This document shows positions 25,266-33,656 of a DNA stretch of 64,000 nt, piece by piece (the first letter of the stretch is position 1; every line of letters begins with the position of its first letter). The stretch lies in NCBI GenBank assembly GCA_046350375.1, contig JAXMAO010000010.1, positions 71,435 to 135,434 on the forward strand, in the 5' to 3' direction. The position numbers and the translations under genes were made by a program. Below the pieces are notes generated by a model, which worked only from the letters and a program-made list of their open reading frames with translations, did no database searches and had not been told where the DNA came from. This stretch comes from JAXMAO01 sp046350375 (GTDB lineage Bacteria; Planctomycetota; Phycisphaerae; UBA1845; UTPLA1).

Positions 25266-25481
25266 CGCTCAAACCTGTCCCGCCGCTCGGCCGCGGTCAT
25301 TGGCTCGACCGCAACCCGCGACGCCTTCCTCGGTGAAGTCCTGGACCGCCGTTCCCTTGCTTCAACGGCCGGTCATCGTGCAATTTCCCGGGGCGGCACT
25401 AACGCTCCCGGGAGCAAGGTCGTATGACCGCCGCTTCCAGGATTCCCTGAATTCCTCGCCGGCGCCGTCGTCGCGCTCGCT
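25266..25481. other. Intergenic region upstream of fusA
   Basis: Leader/promoter region of the leftward fusA gene. No clear -35/-10 pair or structured RNA was found. ATG 25424 begins a frame (MTAASRIP) that stops after eight codons but would, with one base shifted, run into the hydrophobic start of the small protein described next. Confidence 0.4.
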
Positions 25482-25757
25482 TTGGCGGCCCTTCTCAGCC
25501 CTGCAACCGGGCTCGCCCTGCAATCCGGCCGATCCCAGGCCGATTTTCAGTATGTCGGCCTCGACCGCTCGATCGGCCGAATCGACCCGGCCACCGGCCG
25601 GTTCTGGCTGCTGGTGCACCCCGACGGCGCCCGGGCCAGCCTGCTCCAGCGGGCCGACAGCGCCGACTGGCACTGGCAGGAAGTCCGAATATCGTCGGAC
25701 GCCCCCCGCAACCGCGCGGTTCAACCGCTGCCGCCGCCTGAACGAACCTTTCCCTAG
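25482..25757 (+). CDS. Possible small exported protein, 5' end uncertain
   Basis: From TTG 25482 the frame encodes 91 residues. In the same frame upstream it already reads FLAGAVVALALAALLSPATGLALQ, a good signal peptide, but no start codon precedes it before a TGA at 25425. A frameshift joining ATG 25424 (MTAASRIP) would repair it. The mature part has YVGLDRSIGRIDPATGRFWLL and WHWQEVRISSD, which look like real beta-strand protein. No family recognised. It may be a genuine exported protein with a sequencing error, or a false frame. Confidence 0.4.
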   Translation: MAALLSPATGLALQSGRSQADFQYVGLDRSIGRIDPATGRFWLLVHPDGARASLLQRADSADWHWQEVRISSDAPRNRAVQPLPPPERTFP

Positions 25758-25914
25758 CGGACCGGACCGGGACACCCGCGGCAGGTCGAAACCTGGCCGC
25801 GCGCCCGCATCGGTCGGCCGCGTGGGCCGCACCGCACGACAGATCCGCTGAAACCCGCCGCGTTCGCCGGCCCGCCGGGGCCGCGACGACCGCGGAGCGC
25901 CCGCGCCGCCCGAA

Positions 25915-26283
25915 TCAGGCGGCCGAGCGCTTCGGCAGATGGGCCTTGGCCAGCTCGACCAGCTTGTCAAACGCGGCCGGATCGGCAATCGCCACTTCGC
26001 TCAGCATCTTGCGGTTCAGATCGCAGTTGGCCAGCTTCAGCCCGCGAACGAGCTGGCTGTAGCCGATGCCGCGCGCCCGGGCCGCGGCCGTCAGCCGCGT
26101 AATCCAGAGCGCCCGGAAATCGCGCTTCCGCGCCCGCCGGTCGCGGGTCGCGTACACGCCGGCGCGCATCACCGTGTCGCGCGCCGGGCCCAGCAGCTTG
26201 CTCCGCGCGCCGTAGTAGCCGCGGGCGCGCTTCAAGACGCGCTTCACCTTCTTGTGATGCGCCACGTGCGACTTGGTTCGCAT
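25915..26283 (-). CDS. rplT: Ribosomal protein bL20
   Basis: A 122-residue 23S rRNA-binding protein needed early in 50S assembly. Family hallmarks: MRTKSHVAHHKKVKRVLKRARGYYGARSKL, RRARKRDFRALWITRLTAAAR, GIGYSQLVRGLKLA and LNRKMLSEVA. It is the last gene of thrS-infC-rpmI-rplT. In enteric bacteria L20 represses this operon through an rpmI leader structure; whether that applies here was not tested. Confidence 0.97.
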   Translation of the reverse strand: MRTKSHVAHHKKVKRVLKRARGYYGARSKLLGPARDTVMRAGVYATRDRRARKRDFRALWITRLTAAARARGIGYSQLVRGLKLANCDLNRKMLSEVAIADPAAFDKLVELAKAHLPKRSAA

Positions 26284-26313
26284 GACTCTCGCTCCCTCGC
26301 ACCCGCGGCGCGA

Positions 26314-26517
26314 TTACGACACACCCATCAACAGCGCGCGGCGCGCCTTGACGCCATCGGCCCCGGTCAGAAACCCGGGGCGGCGCAGCTTGCGCATCCG
26401 CTTGCCCGGCTTGCCGCTCATGAGGTGGCCGGCGTTGCGGCGCTTGTAACGAATCTTGCCCCGCGCCGATACCTTGACGCGCTTCAGCAAGCCTTTGTGG
26501 GTCTTCATTTTCGGCAT
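26314..26517 (-). CDS. rpmI: Ribosomal protein bL35
   Basis: A 67-residue basic 50S protein. Start ATG 26517 gives MPKMKTHKGLLKRVKVSARG, the standard bL35 N-terminus; upstream frame is non-coding. RRNAGHLMSGKPGKRMRKLRRP follows as expected. It sits between infC and rplT, 30 bases before rplT. Confidence 0.96.
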   Translation of the reverse strand: MPKMKTHKGLLKRVKVSARGKIRYKRRNAGHLMSGKPGKRMRKLRRPGFLTGADGVKARRALLMGVS

Positions 26518-26700
26518 AAAAACGTCCTTCCCGTTGTCGCGGCCGCAGCCCGACAAAGGGTCAAAGAAAATAGCACGCCCCTGCGATTTCCACAAGAGCT
26601 TTCGCGACCCGATTTCGCGCAACCGCCGCTCCGCCAGCCGGTTGCACGCCACCCGCCGGGCGCGTCCCCACGCGGCGATCTGTCGCGGCCATCGGCGCGG

Positions 26701-27312
26701 CTATGCACTCGCCTCGCGCATCGGAGCCGGGGCCGCCGCCGCTTCCGCCGGCTTTCCCTCGCCCGGGGCGCGCGGCGCTTTGGGCTTCTTGGGCGGCGGC
26801 TTGACCGGCGCGATCTTGGTCGGCACCAGCACCATCGACATCCGCCCGCCTTCCATCCGCGGCGGACGCTCGACCTTGGCGATCCCATCCAGGTCTTGAA
26901 TGATCGCCGACAGCGTCTGCTCGCCGATCTCGCGATGCTGCCGCTCGCGACCACGGAAGACCATCGTGAACTGCACCCGGTCGCCGTGCGCCAGGAATTC
27001 CTTGGCGTGCTCGACCTTGATCATCCGGTCGTGCGGGTCGGTCCGCGGACGCAGCCGCACCTCTTTCAGCTTCTGTTCGTGGTGCTTCTGCTTCTGCTTG
27101 GACTGGCTGTATTTGAATTTGCCATAGTCCATGATCTTGCAGACCGGCGGCCGCTCGGTCGGCGAGACCTCCACCAGGTCCAGCCCGGCCTCGCGCGCCC
27201 GGCGCAGCGCCTCGTCGGTCGGCACCACGCCGTGCAGCGTGCCCTGCTCGTCAATCAGCCGGATCGGCGACAGCCGGATCTGCTCGTTGCACCGTAAATT
27301 CTTGTTGGACAC
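26701..27312 (-). CDS. infC: Translation initiation factor IF-3
   Basis: A 203-residue factor that keeps ribosomal subunits apart and checks the start codon. N-domain about 8-80 (RLIDEQGTLHGVVPTDEALRRA, PPVCKIMDYGKFKY), linker rich in Lys/Gln, C-domain about 85-170 (KEVRLRPRTDPHDRMIKVEHAKEFL). Start is GTG 27312 with an AAGGTGGG ribosome-binding site, rather than the AUU used for autoregulation in E. coli. The C-terminal ~33 residues are a Pro/Lys/Ala-rich extension beyond the normal end, probably disordered. Confidence 0.97.
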   Translation of the reverse strand: MSNKNLRCNEQIRLSPIRLIDEQGTLHGVVPTDEALRRAREAGLDLVEVSPTERPPVCKIMDYGKFKYSQSKQKQKHHEQKLKEVRLRPRTDPHDRMIKVEHAKEFLAHGDRVQFTMVFRGRERQHREIGEQTLSAIIQDLDGIAKVERPPRMEGGRMSMVLVPTKIAPVKPPPKKPKAPRAPGEGKPAEAAAAPAPMREASA

Positions 27313-27358
27313 CCACCCACCTTTCAGGCCGGGGAAGTCAGGAAAATAGTCCGCGTCG

Positions 27359-29566
27359 TCAGCCCGCCGCCGGCGTCGGGGACGCGCCCGGGATGCTCTC
27401 CCGTTTCAGCCGCTCGACAAACGCTGCCAGCGGCATGTCTCCAAGATTGTTGCCGTCGCGGTCGTTCACGTTGACCGACTCGCTCGCGGCTTCCTTCTCG
27501 CCCACCACGGCAATGTAAGGCACCTTCAGGTGCCGCGCGCGGTGCTTCTTCGGGCCGATCTTCTCGGGCGAATCATCCAGCTCGACCCGCACGCCGCCCG
27601 CCGACAGCCGATCGCGAACCGCCCGCGCATACTCGGCGCTGCGCTCGCTGATCGACGCCACGATCGCCTGCACCGGCGCCAGCCACACCGGGAACGCGCC
27701 CTCGAAGTGCTCAATCAGGATGCCGATGAAGCGCTCCATGCTGCCGAACGGGGCGCGGTGGATCATGATCGGCCGGTGCGGGCGGTTGTCCGGCCCGGTG
27801 TATTCCAGCCCGAACCGCTCGGGCAGGTTGTAGTCGCACTGCACCGTGCCCAGCTGCCACTCGCGACCGATGCAGTCCTTCACCACGAAGTCGATCTTCG
27901 GGCCGTAGAAGGCCGCCTCGCCCTTTTCCTCGGTGGCCCGCAGCCCGGCCGACGCGGCCGCCCGGCGCAGCGCCTCTTCGCCCAGCCGCCAGCCTTCGGG
28001 GTTCTTGATGAACTTCGGATCGGCCGGGTCGTGCAGGCCGATGCGGACGCGATAGTCCTTCAGCCCCAGCACCTCGAGCACGTAGCGCGTCAGCGTCAGG
28101 CAGGCCGCCAGCTCGGGCTGGAGCTGCTCGGGCGTGCAGAACAAATGGGCGTCATCCTGCGTGAAGCCGCGGACGCGCGTCATGCCCGACAGCTCGCCCG
28201 ACTGCTCGAAGCGATAGACCGTTCCGAACTCGGCCAGCCGCACCGGGAGGTCGCGATAGCTGCGCGGCTCGCTGGCGTAGATGCGCACGTGGTGCGGACA
28301 GTTCATCGGCTTGAGCAGGAAGCCGTCCTCGACCTTCAGATGTTCGCGGATGAGCGCCAGGTTGTGACGCTGCTGCCCGCGCCCGGCCGCGTAGCGCTTC
28401 GACTCGGGCGCCGTGGCGTCGCCGAGCATCTCGTCCCACAGGCGGCGGTTGGCGACCTTCAGCTCGTCGAGCAGCTTCTGCTCGCCGGGAGAGAGCTCGC
28501 GCTCGTCGCCGCGCTCGTAGGCGGCCACCCACAGCTCGTTGAGAATGCGCGCCGTGTCGGTCTCGTAGAGCGGCGGGAACTGGGCATCGCGGTAGTAGGG
28601 AAAGTGGCCGCTGGTGCGATACAGCTCCAGCCGCCCGATGTGCGGCGAGAAGACCGGCTGATAGCCCTGCTCGCGCAGCTTGCTGCGCAGATGCTCCTCC
28701 AGAATGAGCCGCACGGTCGCCCCCTTGGGCTTCCACAGCACCATGCCGCTGCCGACCAGCGGGTCGATCGTAAACAGCCCCAGCTCGACGCCGATGCGGC
28801 GGTGGTCGCGCGCCTTGGCCTGCTCGAGCTGGTGCAGGTGGGCGTCGAGCTCCTTCTTCGACGGAAAGGCCGTGCCATAGACGCGCTGCAACTGCTGCTT
28901 GGTGGCGTCGCCGTGCCAGAAGGCGCCCGCCACGTTGAGCACCTTGAACGCGCCGATCCGCGCCGTGCTGGGCACGTGGGTGCCCATGCAGAGGTCTTCC
29001 CAGTAGCGGCCCGGCTCGGGCCCGTTGACGTAGAAGCTCAGCACGTCGCCCTCGGCCCGCTCGGCGTTGTCCACCTTGTACGGGTTGCCCTCGGCGTGCA
29101 GCTTCTTCATGGCCGCCGCGCGCGGCATCTCGTAGCGCGTGAACGGGCGGTCGGCCTTTGCGATCGCCGCCATCTCGCTCTCGATCGCCGGGAAATCGTC
29201 GGGCGTCAGGCGCCGCGGCAGGTCGATGTCGTAGAAAAATCCGTTCTCGACCGGCGGGCCGTAGACCAGCTTCGTTTCGGGGAAGAGCTTGCAGAGCGCC
29301 TCGGCCATCACGTGCGCCGCGCTGTGGCGCATGATGCGCAGGGCGTCGGTGTCCTCGGCCTTGGCGGTGATGATCTGGATGCGGCAGTCGCCCGGCAGCG
29401 GCGCGGCCAGGTCGACCGTGTGCCAGTTGGGCGCGGCGACCGTCGCGAAGCGCGCCCCGATCGCGGCCTTGGCCAGCCCCGGGCCGATGCGCGCGGCCAC
29501 GTCGGCGGCGCTCGCCCCGTCCGGCAGCTCCAACACGTCCCCGTTGGGTAGCGTGACTTTCAACAT
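27359..29566 (-). CDS. thrS: Threonyl-tRNA synthetase with catalytic-domain insert
   Basis: A 735-residue class II synthetase. Start ATG 29566 gives MLKVTLPNGDVLELPDG, the TGS domain. The editing domain follows (HSAAHVMAEAL, His motif), then the catalytic core (motif 1 region, KPMNCPHH near 418, motif 2 FGTVYRFEQSGELSGMTRVRGF, motif 3 near the HRAPFGSMERF segment), and the anticodon-binding domain (APVQAIVASISE). Canonical enzymes are about 640 residues. Here roughly 80 extra residues, about 332-412, separate the GHFPYYRDAQFP segment from KPMNCP and include ELSPGEQKLLDELKVANRRL. First gene of the infC-rpmI-rplT operon. Confidence 0.96.
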   Translation of the reverse strand: MLKVTLPNGDVLELPDGASAADVAARIGPGLAKAAIGARFATVAAPNWHTVDLAAPLPGDCRIQIITAKAEDTDALRIMRHSAAHVMAEALCKLFPETKLVYGPPVENGFFYDIDLPRRLTPDDFPAIESEMAAIAKADRPFTRYEMPRAAAMKKLHAEGNPYKVDNAERAEGDVLSFYVNGPEPGRYWEDLCMGTHVPSTARIGAFKVLNVAGAFWHGDATKQQLQRVYGTAFPSKKELDAHLHQLEQAKARDHRRIGVELGLFTIDPLVGSGMVLWKPKGATVRLILEEHLRSKLREQGYQPVFSPHIGRLELYRTSGHFPYYRDAQFPPLYETDTARILNELWVAAYERGDERELSPGEQKLLDELKVANRRLWDEMLGDATAPESKRYAAGRGQQRHNLALIREHLKVEDGFLLKPMNCPHHVRIYASEPRSYRDLPVRLAEFGTVYRFEQSGELSGMTRVRGFTQDDAHLFCTPEQLQPELAACLTLTRYVLEVLGLKDYRVRIGLHDPADPKFIKNPEGWRLGEEALRRAAASAGLRATEEKGEAAFYGPKIDFVVKDCIGREWQLGTVQCDYNLPERFGLEYTGPDNRPHRPIMIHRAPFGSMERFIGILIEHFEGAFPVWLAPVQAIVASISERSAEYARAVRDRLSAGGVRVELDDSPEKIGPKKHRARHLKVPYIAVVGEKEAASESVNVNDRDGNNLGDMPLAAFVERLKRESIPGASPTPAAG

Positions 29567-29784
29567 GTGAGTGTGTACGGCTCGCGCCGGCCGGGGTGCG
29601 GCAGTGGGGTCATCGATCGAAGTCCCGGCGACGGCAGGCAGACAACAGCAGGAAAGGCGCAATCGTGTGGTGCAAACCCCGGCGTCGCACACTCGCCATT
29701 GCGCGCGGATCGGCCTTGCCGGTCGCGACAGCTAAGCATGAGTGTGCGGTGTTGTCATGACAGTCACTCGCGTCGTCATCCATC
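29567..29784 (-). promoter_or_regulatory. Long thrS leader with a 9-base inverted repeat
   Basis: From the predicted start of transcription (near 29778) to the thrS ATG the leader is about 210 bases and contains no gene on either strand. GAGTGTGCG at 29740-29748 pairs perfectly with CGCACACTC at 29686-29694, enclosing about 45 bases. No T-box antiterminator sequence (TGGNACCGCG) was seen. The repeat could form a control hairpin for thrS, for example an operator bound by ThrRS itself; this is inference. Confidence 0.4.
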
Positions 29785-29812
29785 ACTATATCATAAGCCG
29801 AAGACGGGTCAA
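29785..29812 (-). promoter_or_regulatory. Promoter of the thrS-infC-rpmI-rplT operon
   Basis: On the minus strand TTGACC (29812-29807), a 16-base spacer and TATAGT (29790-29785). This AT-rich sigma-70-like pair stands out from its surroundings and points at thrS. Confidence 0.6.
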
Positions 29813-29868
29813 TAGTTGCATCGGCGAATCGTAAGCGGGACTGTTGCGCGCAACCCGCCGCTGTCGGC

Positions 29869-29874
29869 TATACT
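29869..29874 (+). promoter_or_regulatory. -10 element of the small lipoprotein gene
   Basis: TATACT, 48 bases before ATG 29922. A TTGCGC lies upstream but at a long 19-base spacing, so the -35 is uncertain. Confidence 0.4.
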
Positions 29875-29921
29875 GCCGTGCAGGGGATATTTCGCCGCCT
29901 CGCGCATCGAGGGAGTCTGCC

Positions 29922-30080
29922 ATGAAAGCCGCGCTTCGCTCACCCAAATTGTGGTGTGCCGCCGCGTTCCTGTTGACGCTGACCGGCTGCGATGAGGGAG
30001 ATTTCAGCACCGGCGACATCATCTCGATAATCAACGCCGTCGCCGACGCCGTGATCGCCATCCTGCACGCGGTCGGCTAG
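29922..30080 (+). CDS. Small lipoprotein (52 residues)
   Basis: Start ATG 29922 has a GGGAG ribosome-binding site. A basic n-region (MKAALRSPK), hydrophobic stretch and lipobox LTGC (Cys22) form a complete lipoprotein signal. The mature peptide of about 30 residues is acidic then amphipathic/hydrophobic (IISIINAVADAVIAILHAVG), perhaps a membrane-lying helix. A TATACT -10 element is found upstream. Function unknown; too short for family assignment. Confidence 0.65.
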   Translation: MKAALRSPKLWCAAAFLLTLTGCDEGDFSTGDIISIINAVADAVIAILHAVG

Positions 30081-30167
30081 CGCGTCCAGGACGGCCAGCC
30101 CGCACCCAGCGTTTTCCGCCCGCCAGCCGGCGCCGCGCCGACGGGTGTCGTCGCTGCGCCGCGCTCG

Positions 30168-30173
30168 TATAAT
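30168..30173 (+). promoter_or_regulatory. TATAAT -10 element six bases before a GTG start
   Basis: A perfect -10 hexamer whose expected start point coincides with GTG 30180, so the message would be leaderless. No ribosome-binding site is present between them. The same layout is seen at 49684-49689 and, with TATGAT, at 44104-44109. Confidence 0.5.
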
Positions 30174-30179
30174 CCTGAC

Positions 30180-30377
30180 GTGCCTACAGTGCAGACGATG
30201 ATCGTGATCGCCGCGCTGTGCGTCGCGCTGGCCGCCCTGGGTCGCGCCGCCTGGCGCAGCCTGCGGTCGGGCGGCGACTGTGGCGGCTGCGGCACGCGCG
30301 CGTCGCGAAGCACGGCGCGCCCGGTGGTGCCGCTGACCATCGGTGCAACCACGCCGCCAGGCGGACGCACCCCATGA
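30180..30377 (+). CDS. Small membrane peptide with Cys/Gly cluster
   Basis: A 65-residue peptide: one N-terminal membrane segment (about 7-22, MIVIAALCVALAALGRAAW), a basic stretch, then GGDCGGCG and a Ser/Pro-rich tail. The layout resembles the small FeoB-associated Cys-rich membrane proteins, but no feoAB genes lie here, so iron transport is not claimed. Its TGA overlaps the ATG of the following SDR gene (ATGA), which supports it being translated. GTG 30180 is six bases after a perfect TATAAT; ATG 30198 is an alternative. Confidence 0.55.
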   Translation: MPTVQTMIVIAALCVALAALGRAAWRSLRSGGDCGGCGTRASRSTARPVVPLTIGATTPPGGRTP

Positions 30378-31078
30378 TTCGCGGCCAGATCGCCATTGTC
30401 ACCGGCGCAGGACGCGGCATCGGCCGCGCCATCGCGCGGCGCCTCGCGGCGGCCGGCGCGGCGGTCGTCGTCGCGGCGCGCAACGAGGACGAGCTCGACG
30501 ACACGCAGCGGATCATCGGCCGGGCCGGCGGGCGCTGCCTGGCCGTGCGGGCCGACGTGTCGACCGAGGAAGGCGTCGAGCGGCTGTTCGAGGAGGCGGT
30601 AACGGCGTTCGAGCGGGTCGACGTGCTGGTGAACAACGCCGGCAGCGCCCCGATGGCGAGCCTCGACGCCATGGAGCCGCGCGCCTTCGACGCGCTGGTG
30701 GAAATCAACATTCGCGCGGTCTTTCTCTGCTGTCGCGCGGCCTGGCAGCGGATGGCGCCGTCGGGCGGCGGAACGATCGTCAACATCTCCAGCGTCGCCG
30801 CGACCGATCCGTTTCCCGGCCTGGCGGCCTACGGCGGCACAAAGGCCTTCGTGAACACCTTCAGCCAGGCGCTTGACCGCGAGGGCGCGCCGCTCGGCAT
30901 TCGCGTCTTCTGCGTCGCGCCCGGCGCGGTCGAGACGCAGATGCTGCGCGGCATCTTCCCCGACTTCCCGGCCGACAAGACGCTCAGTGCCGACGACGTG
31001 GCGGCCTTTGTCGAGTCGCTGCTTCTGCCGGCGGCCCGGCCGTCGGCGGGCCAGGTGCTGACGATCCGCAAGAGCTAA
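30374..31078 (+). CDS. Short-chain dehydrogenase/reductase
   Basis: A 234-residue classical SDR using NAD(P)(H). Cofactor motif TGAGRGIG (10-17), basic residue-containing AARNEDEL at the end of beta2 (suggesting NADPH), NNAG, catalytic Ser in VNISSVAA, and YGGTK for YxxxK. A typical PGAVETQML loop follows the active site. ATG 30374 overlaps the previous small gene, so they form an operon. Substrate not identifiable from sequence; 3-oxoacyl-ACP reductase-like relatives are common. Confidence 0.88.
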   Translation: MIRGQIAIVTGAGRGIGRAIARRLAAAGAAVVVAARNEDELDDTQRIIGRAGGRCLAVRADVSTEEGVERLFEEAVTAFERVDVLVNNAGSAPMASLDAMEPRAFDALVEINIRAVFLCCRAAWQRMAPSGGGTIVNISSVAATDPFPGLAAYGGTKAFVNTFSQALDREGAPLGIRVFCVAPGAVETQMLRGIFPDFPADKTLSADDVAAFVESLLLPAARPSAGQVLTIRKS

Positions 31079-31207
31079 CCTTCGGCTAGCCGGGCCCTTC
31101 AAAACGGGCTTCATTCGCGACGGCAGAAATTGCCGATATGACCGATAACGCGGGCAGTCCGCCCGCCAGACGGGAGGCTGCGCGCCGTCAAGGCACGCGG
31201 CGACGGA

Positions 31208-32485
31208 ATGATCGTCCCGGCGGTGGTGCTGCTCGGAATGGTGCTCGGCGACGGCCCGTCGCCGCGCGGCGACCCGCAGCCGGGCGCGGCGCTGACGGCG
31301 CTGCGGTCGCGCGCGGTGCGGATCGAGCTGGAACTGTGGGCCGGCCAGTCGTCGCTCGACGGCGTCGAGCTGTGGACCACCAGCGACGACGGCGCGAGCT
31401 GGTCGCGGGCGCGGACCACGCCGCGCGACCGGACGACGATCGAGTGGACCGCGCCGCGCGACGGCGCCTATGGGCTGTTCGTCGTGGCGCGGAATGCGGT
31501 GGGCGCGTCGTCGTCGCCGCCGCAGCCCGGCACGGCGCCGCAGCAGCGGCTACTGATCGACGCGACCGCGCCGCGGATCGAGCGGCTGGAGGTCGCCCGC
31601 GACGGCGACTTCGCGCAGACGCGCCGCGTGACACTGCGCTGGGCGGCGTCCGACGATCACTTCCGCGAGCGCCCGGTGCGGCTGTCGTATCGCGCCGGCG
31701 AGAGCCTGACCTTCCGGCTGATCGACCAGTTTCCGGCCGCCGGCGAAACGACCTGGACCGTGCCGAACGAGCTGCGCGGTGCGCTGCGAATCCGCGTGGC
31801 GGCGAGAGACTCGGCCGGCAACGAGGCCGAGCGCGTCTCGGCGCAAGTCGAGCTTCCCGAATCGCAGCCGCCGGAGACGCCGGCGATGAAGCCTGACGCG
31901 GGCGAACCCCGGGATCGACCCGCCCCGGCCGCGGCCCCGGCGCCGCGTCCGCTGGAGATGCGCGATCGGACGGCGATCGACGGGCCGTCCGAGCCGCCGG
32001 GCGACACGGCGCGGGCGTTGGCGCGGCTGCGCACGGGTCGAATGCATCGCGACCGCGGCGAGTGGGACCAGGCCGAAGAGCGCTTCCGCGAGGCGCTCGA
32101 GGCCGAGCCGGGCAACCTGACGGCCCAGCTGGAGCTGGCCGGGGTGCTGCTGCGGCGCAAGCGCTATGACGAGGCGGAGCGGGCCTATCGCGCCATCGTC
32201 GAGCAGCACGCCGACGCGGCCGACGCCCAGAGCGGGCTGGCGGTGGCGCTGACGGCGCAGAAGAAATTCGAGTCGGCGCTGGCGACGCTCGAAACTCTGC
32301 TGAAGCTGCGGCCGGACGATGGCGAGGCCTGGCTGCTGTATGGCGACACGCTGGTGCTGAGCGGCTATCGCGAGGAGGCGCTGCAGGCGTGGCGCCATGT
32401 CTCGAGCGAAGGCGAGTTCCCGGCCGAGATGTCGCAACGCGCCCGCCAGCGGCTGGAAATCTATGAGCCGGCCGGCGGGAAGTAG
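31208..32485 (+). CDS. Exported Ig-like and TPR-repeat protein
   Basis: A 425-residue protein. A short hydrophobic N-terminus (MIVPAVVLLGMVLG) may be a signal peptide. Beta-sandwich-like domains span about 35-215 (VELWTTSDDGASWSRARTT, TIEWTAPRDGAYGLFVVAR, LRIRVAARDSAGNEAERV). A Pro/Ala linker runs about 216-270. Three or four TPR units fill 275-420 (RTGRMHRDRGEWDQAEERF, LELAGVLLRRKRYDEAERAY, LAVALTAQKKFESALATLE). Probably an envelope scaffold. No operon partner is certain; the polymerase delta gene follows after 110 bases. Confidence 0.75.
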   Translation: MIVPAVVLLGMVLGDGPSPRGDPQPGAALTALRSRAVRIELELWAGQSSLDGVELWTTSDDGASWSRARTTPRDRTTIEWTAPRDGAYGLFVVARNAVGASSSPPQPGTAPQQRLLIDATAPRIERLEVARDGDFAQTRRVTLRWAASDDHFRERPVRLSYRAGESLTFRLIDQFPAAGETTWTVPNELRGALRIRVAARDSAGNEAERVSAQVELPESQPPETPAMKPDAGEPRDRPAPAAAPAPRPLEMRDRTAIDGPSEPPGDTARALARLRTGRMHRDRGEWDQAEERFREALEAEPGNLTAQLELAGVLLRRKRYDEAERAYRAIVEQHADAADAQSGLAVALTAQKKFESALATLETLLKLRPDDGEAWLLYGDTLVLSGYREEALQAWRHVSSEGEFPAEMSQRARQRLEIYEPAGGK

Positions 32486-32595
32486 GCCGGCCCGCGCCGC
32501 TTGACTTCGCCGCCGGCGCGGCGATAACGCGGCCCAATCGCGGGCGCCGCACCACGACCCTCGGCCGGATCGGCGCCCCGCCGGGTGGAGCAGCG

Positions 32596-33585
32596 ATGGC
32601 CGCCGCCGAGAAGACACGCCAATCCCCGCAGCGCTGCCCGGTGTACGTCATCCACGGCGACGACGCGCTGCTGCGCGACGAGGCGCTGGCCGAGGTGCTG
32701 GCCGACGCCCTCGGCCCGGCCGGCGATCCGCTGGCGATCGGCGAATACAATGGCGAAACCAGCGAACTGGCCGACGTGCTCGATGACCTGCGGACGCCGT
32801 CGCTGCTCTCGGGCCCGCGCGTGGTTCTGGTGCGGGCGGCCGACGCCTTCGTCACGGCCCATCGCGCCCGGCTGGAGAGCTACCTCGAATCGCCCGGCGG
32901 CGGCGGCACGCTGATCCTGCTGCCCGATTCGTGGCCCAAGAGCACGCGGCTGGCGAAGCTGGTGGCGCGGATCGGGCGCGAGATCGAGTGCGACGCGCCA
33001 TCGTTCAACGATCTGCCGGCGTGGCTGGCGACGCGCGCCCGCGCCGCGCACCGCTGCACGCTCGAGCCGGACGCCGCCCGGCGGCTGATCGAGCTGGTCG
33101 GCAACGGCTGTGCCCGGCTGGACACCGAGCTGTCGAAGCTGGCGACGTTCGTCCTGCCGCGCGAACGCATCGCCCGCGAGGATGTCGAGACGCTGGTCGG
33201 GGCGCAGCGCGAGGAGAAGGTGTTCGGCATCTGCGACGCGCTGGCGGCCCGCGACGCGCGTGGCGCGCTGGCGCTGTGGCACCAGGTGCTGGCGAGCGAT
33301 CGCGACGCGTCGTTCCGGGCGATCGGCGGCCTGGCGTGGACGGTGCGGCGGATGGCGACGGCGCGGCGCCTGGTCGACCAGGGCATGCCGGCGGCGGCGG
33401 CCGTGCGCCAGGTGGGAATGTACGGCAACACGGCGCTGCTGGCGTCGCGGATCACGCGCTTTTCGGCCGATTCGTGGGAGGGTATTCTCCGCCGGCTGCT
33501 GCGGATCGACGTGGGCGCCAAGAGCGGTCTGGCGGATGTCGAGGCGGCGGTGGAGACGCTGATCGTGGAGTTGTGCGCCGCCTAG
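32596..33585 (+). CDS. holA: DNA polymerase III delta subunit
   Basis: A 329-residue clamp-loader subunit that opens the beta sliding clamp. Layout matches HolA: N-terminal AAA-like fold without ATPase function (PVYVIHGDDALLRDEAL; GPRVVLVRAADAF), a helical lid (FNDLPAWLATRA; LVGNGCARLDTELSKLATF), and the C-terminal collar domain (EEKVFGICDALAARDARGALALWHQVL). The GNGCARLDTELSKLA segment is a reliable HolA mark. Start ATG 32596. Confidence 0.85.
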   Translation: MAAAEKTRQSPQRCPVYVIHGDDALLRDEALAEVLADALGPAGDPLAIGEYNGETSELADVLDDLRTPSLLSGPRVVLVRAADAFVTAHRARLESYLESPGGGGTLILLPDSWPKSTRLAKLVARIGREIECDAPSFNDLPAWLATRARAAHRCTLEPDAARRLIELVGNGCARLDTELSKLATFVLPRERIAREDVETLVGAQREEKVFGICDALAARDARGALALWHQVLASDRDASFRAIGGLAWTVRRMATARRLVDQGMPAAAAVRQVGMYGNTALLASRITRFSADSWEGILRRLLRIDVGAKSGLADVEAAVETLIVELCAA

Positions 33586-33656
33586 CGGACGCGCCGGTCG
33601 GCGTCTGTCGCGGGCGGCGTGACGGCCCCGCGGCGGCGCCAGGGAGGGCTCCAGTC

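Noticed and set aside
23178..25427. Plus-strand frame of about 750 codons
   Set aside because: Antisense to fusA, whose GTPase motifs are complete.
27530..29551. Plus-strand frame of about 670 codons
   Set aside because: Antisense to thrS.
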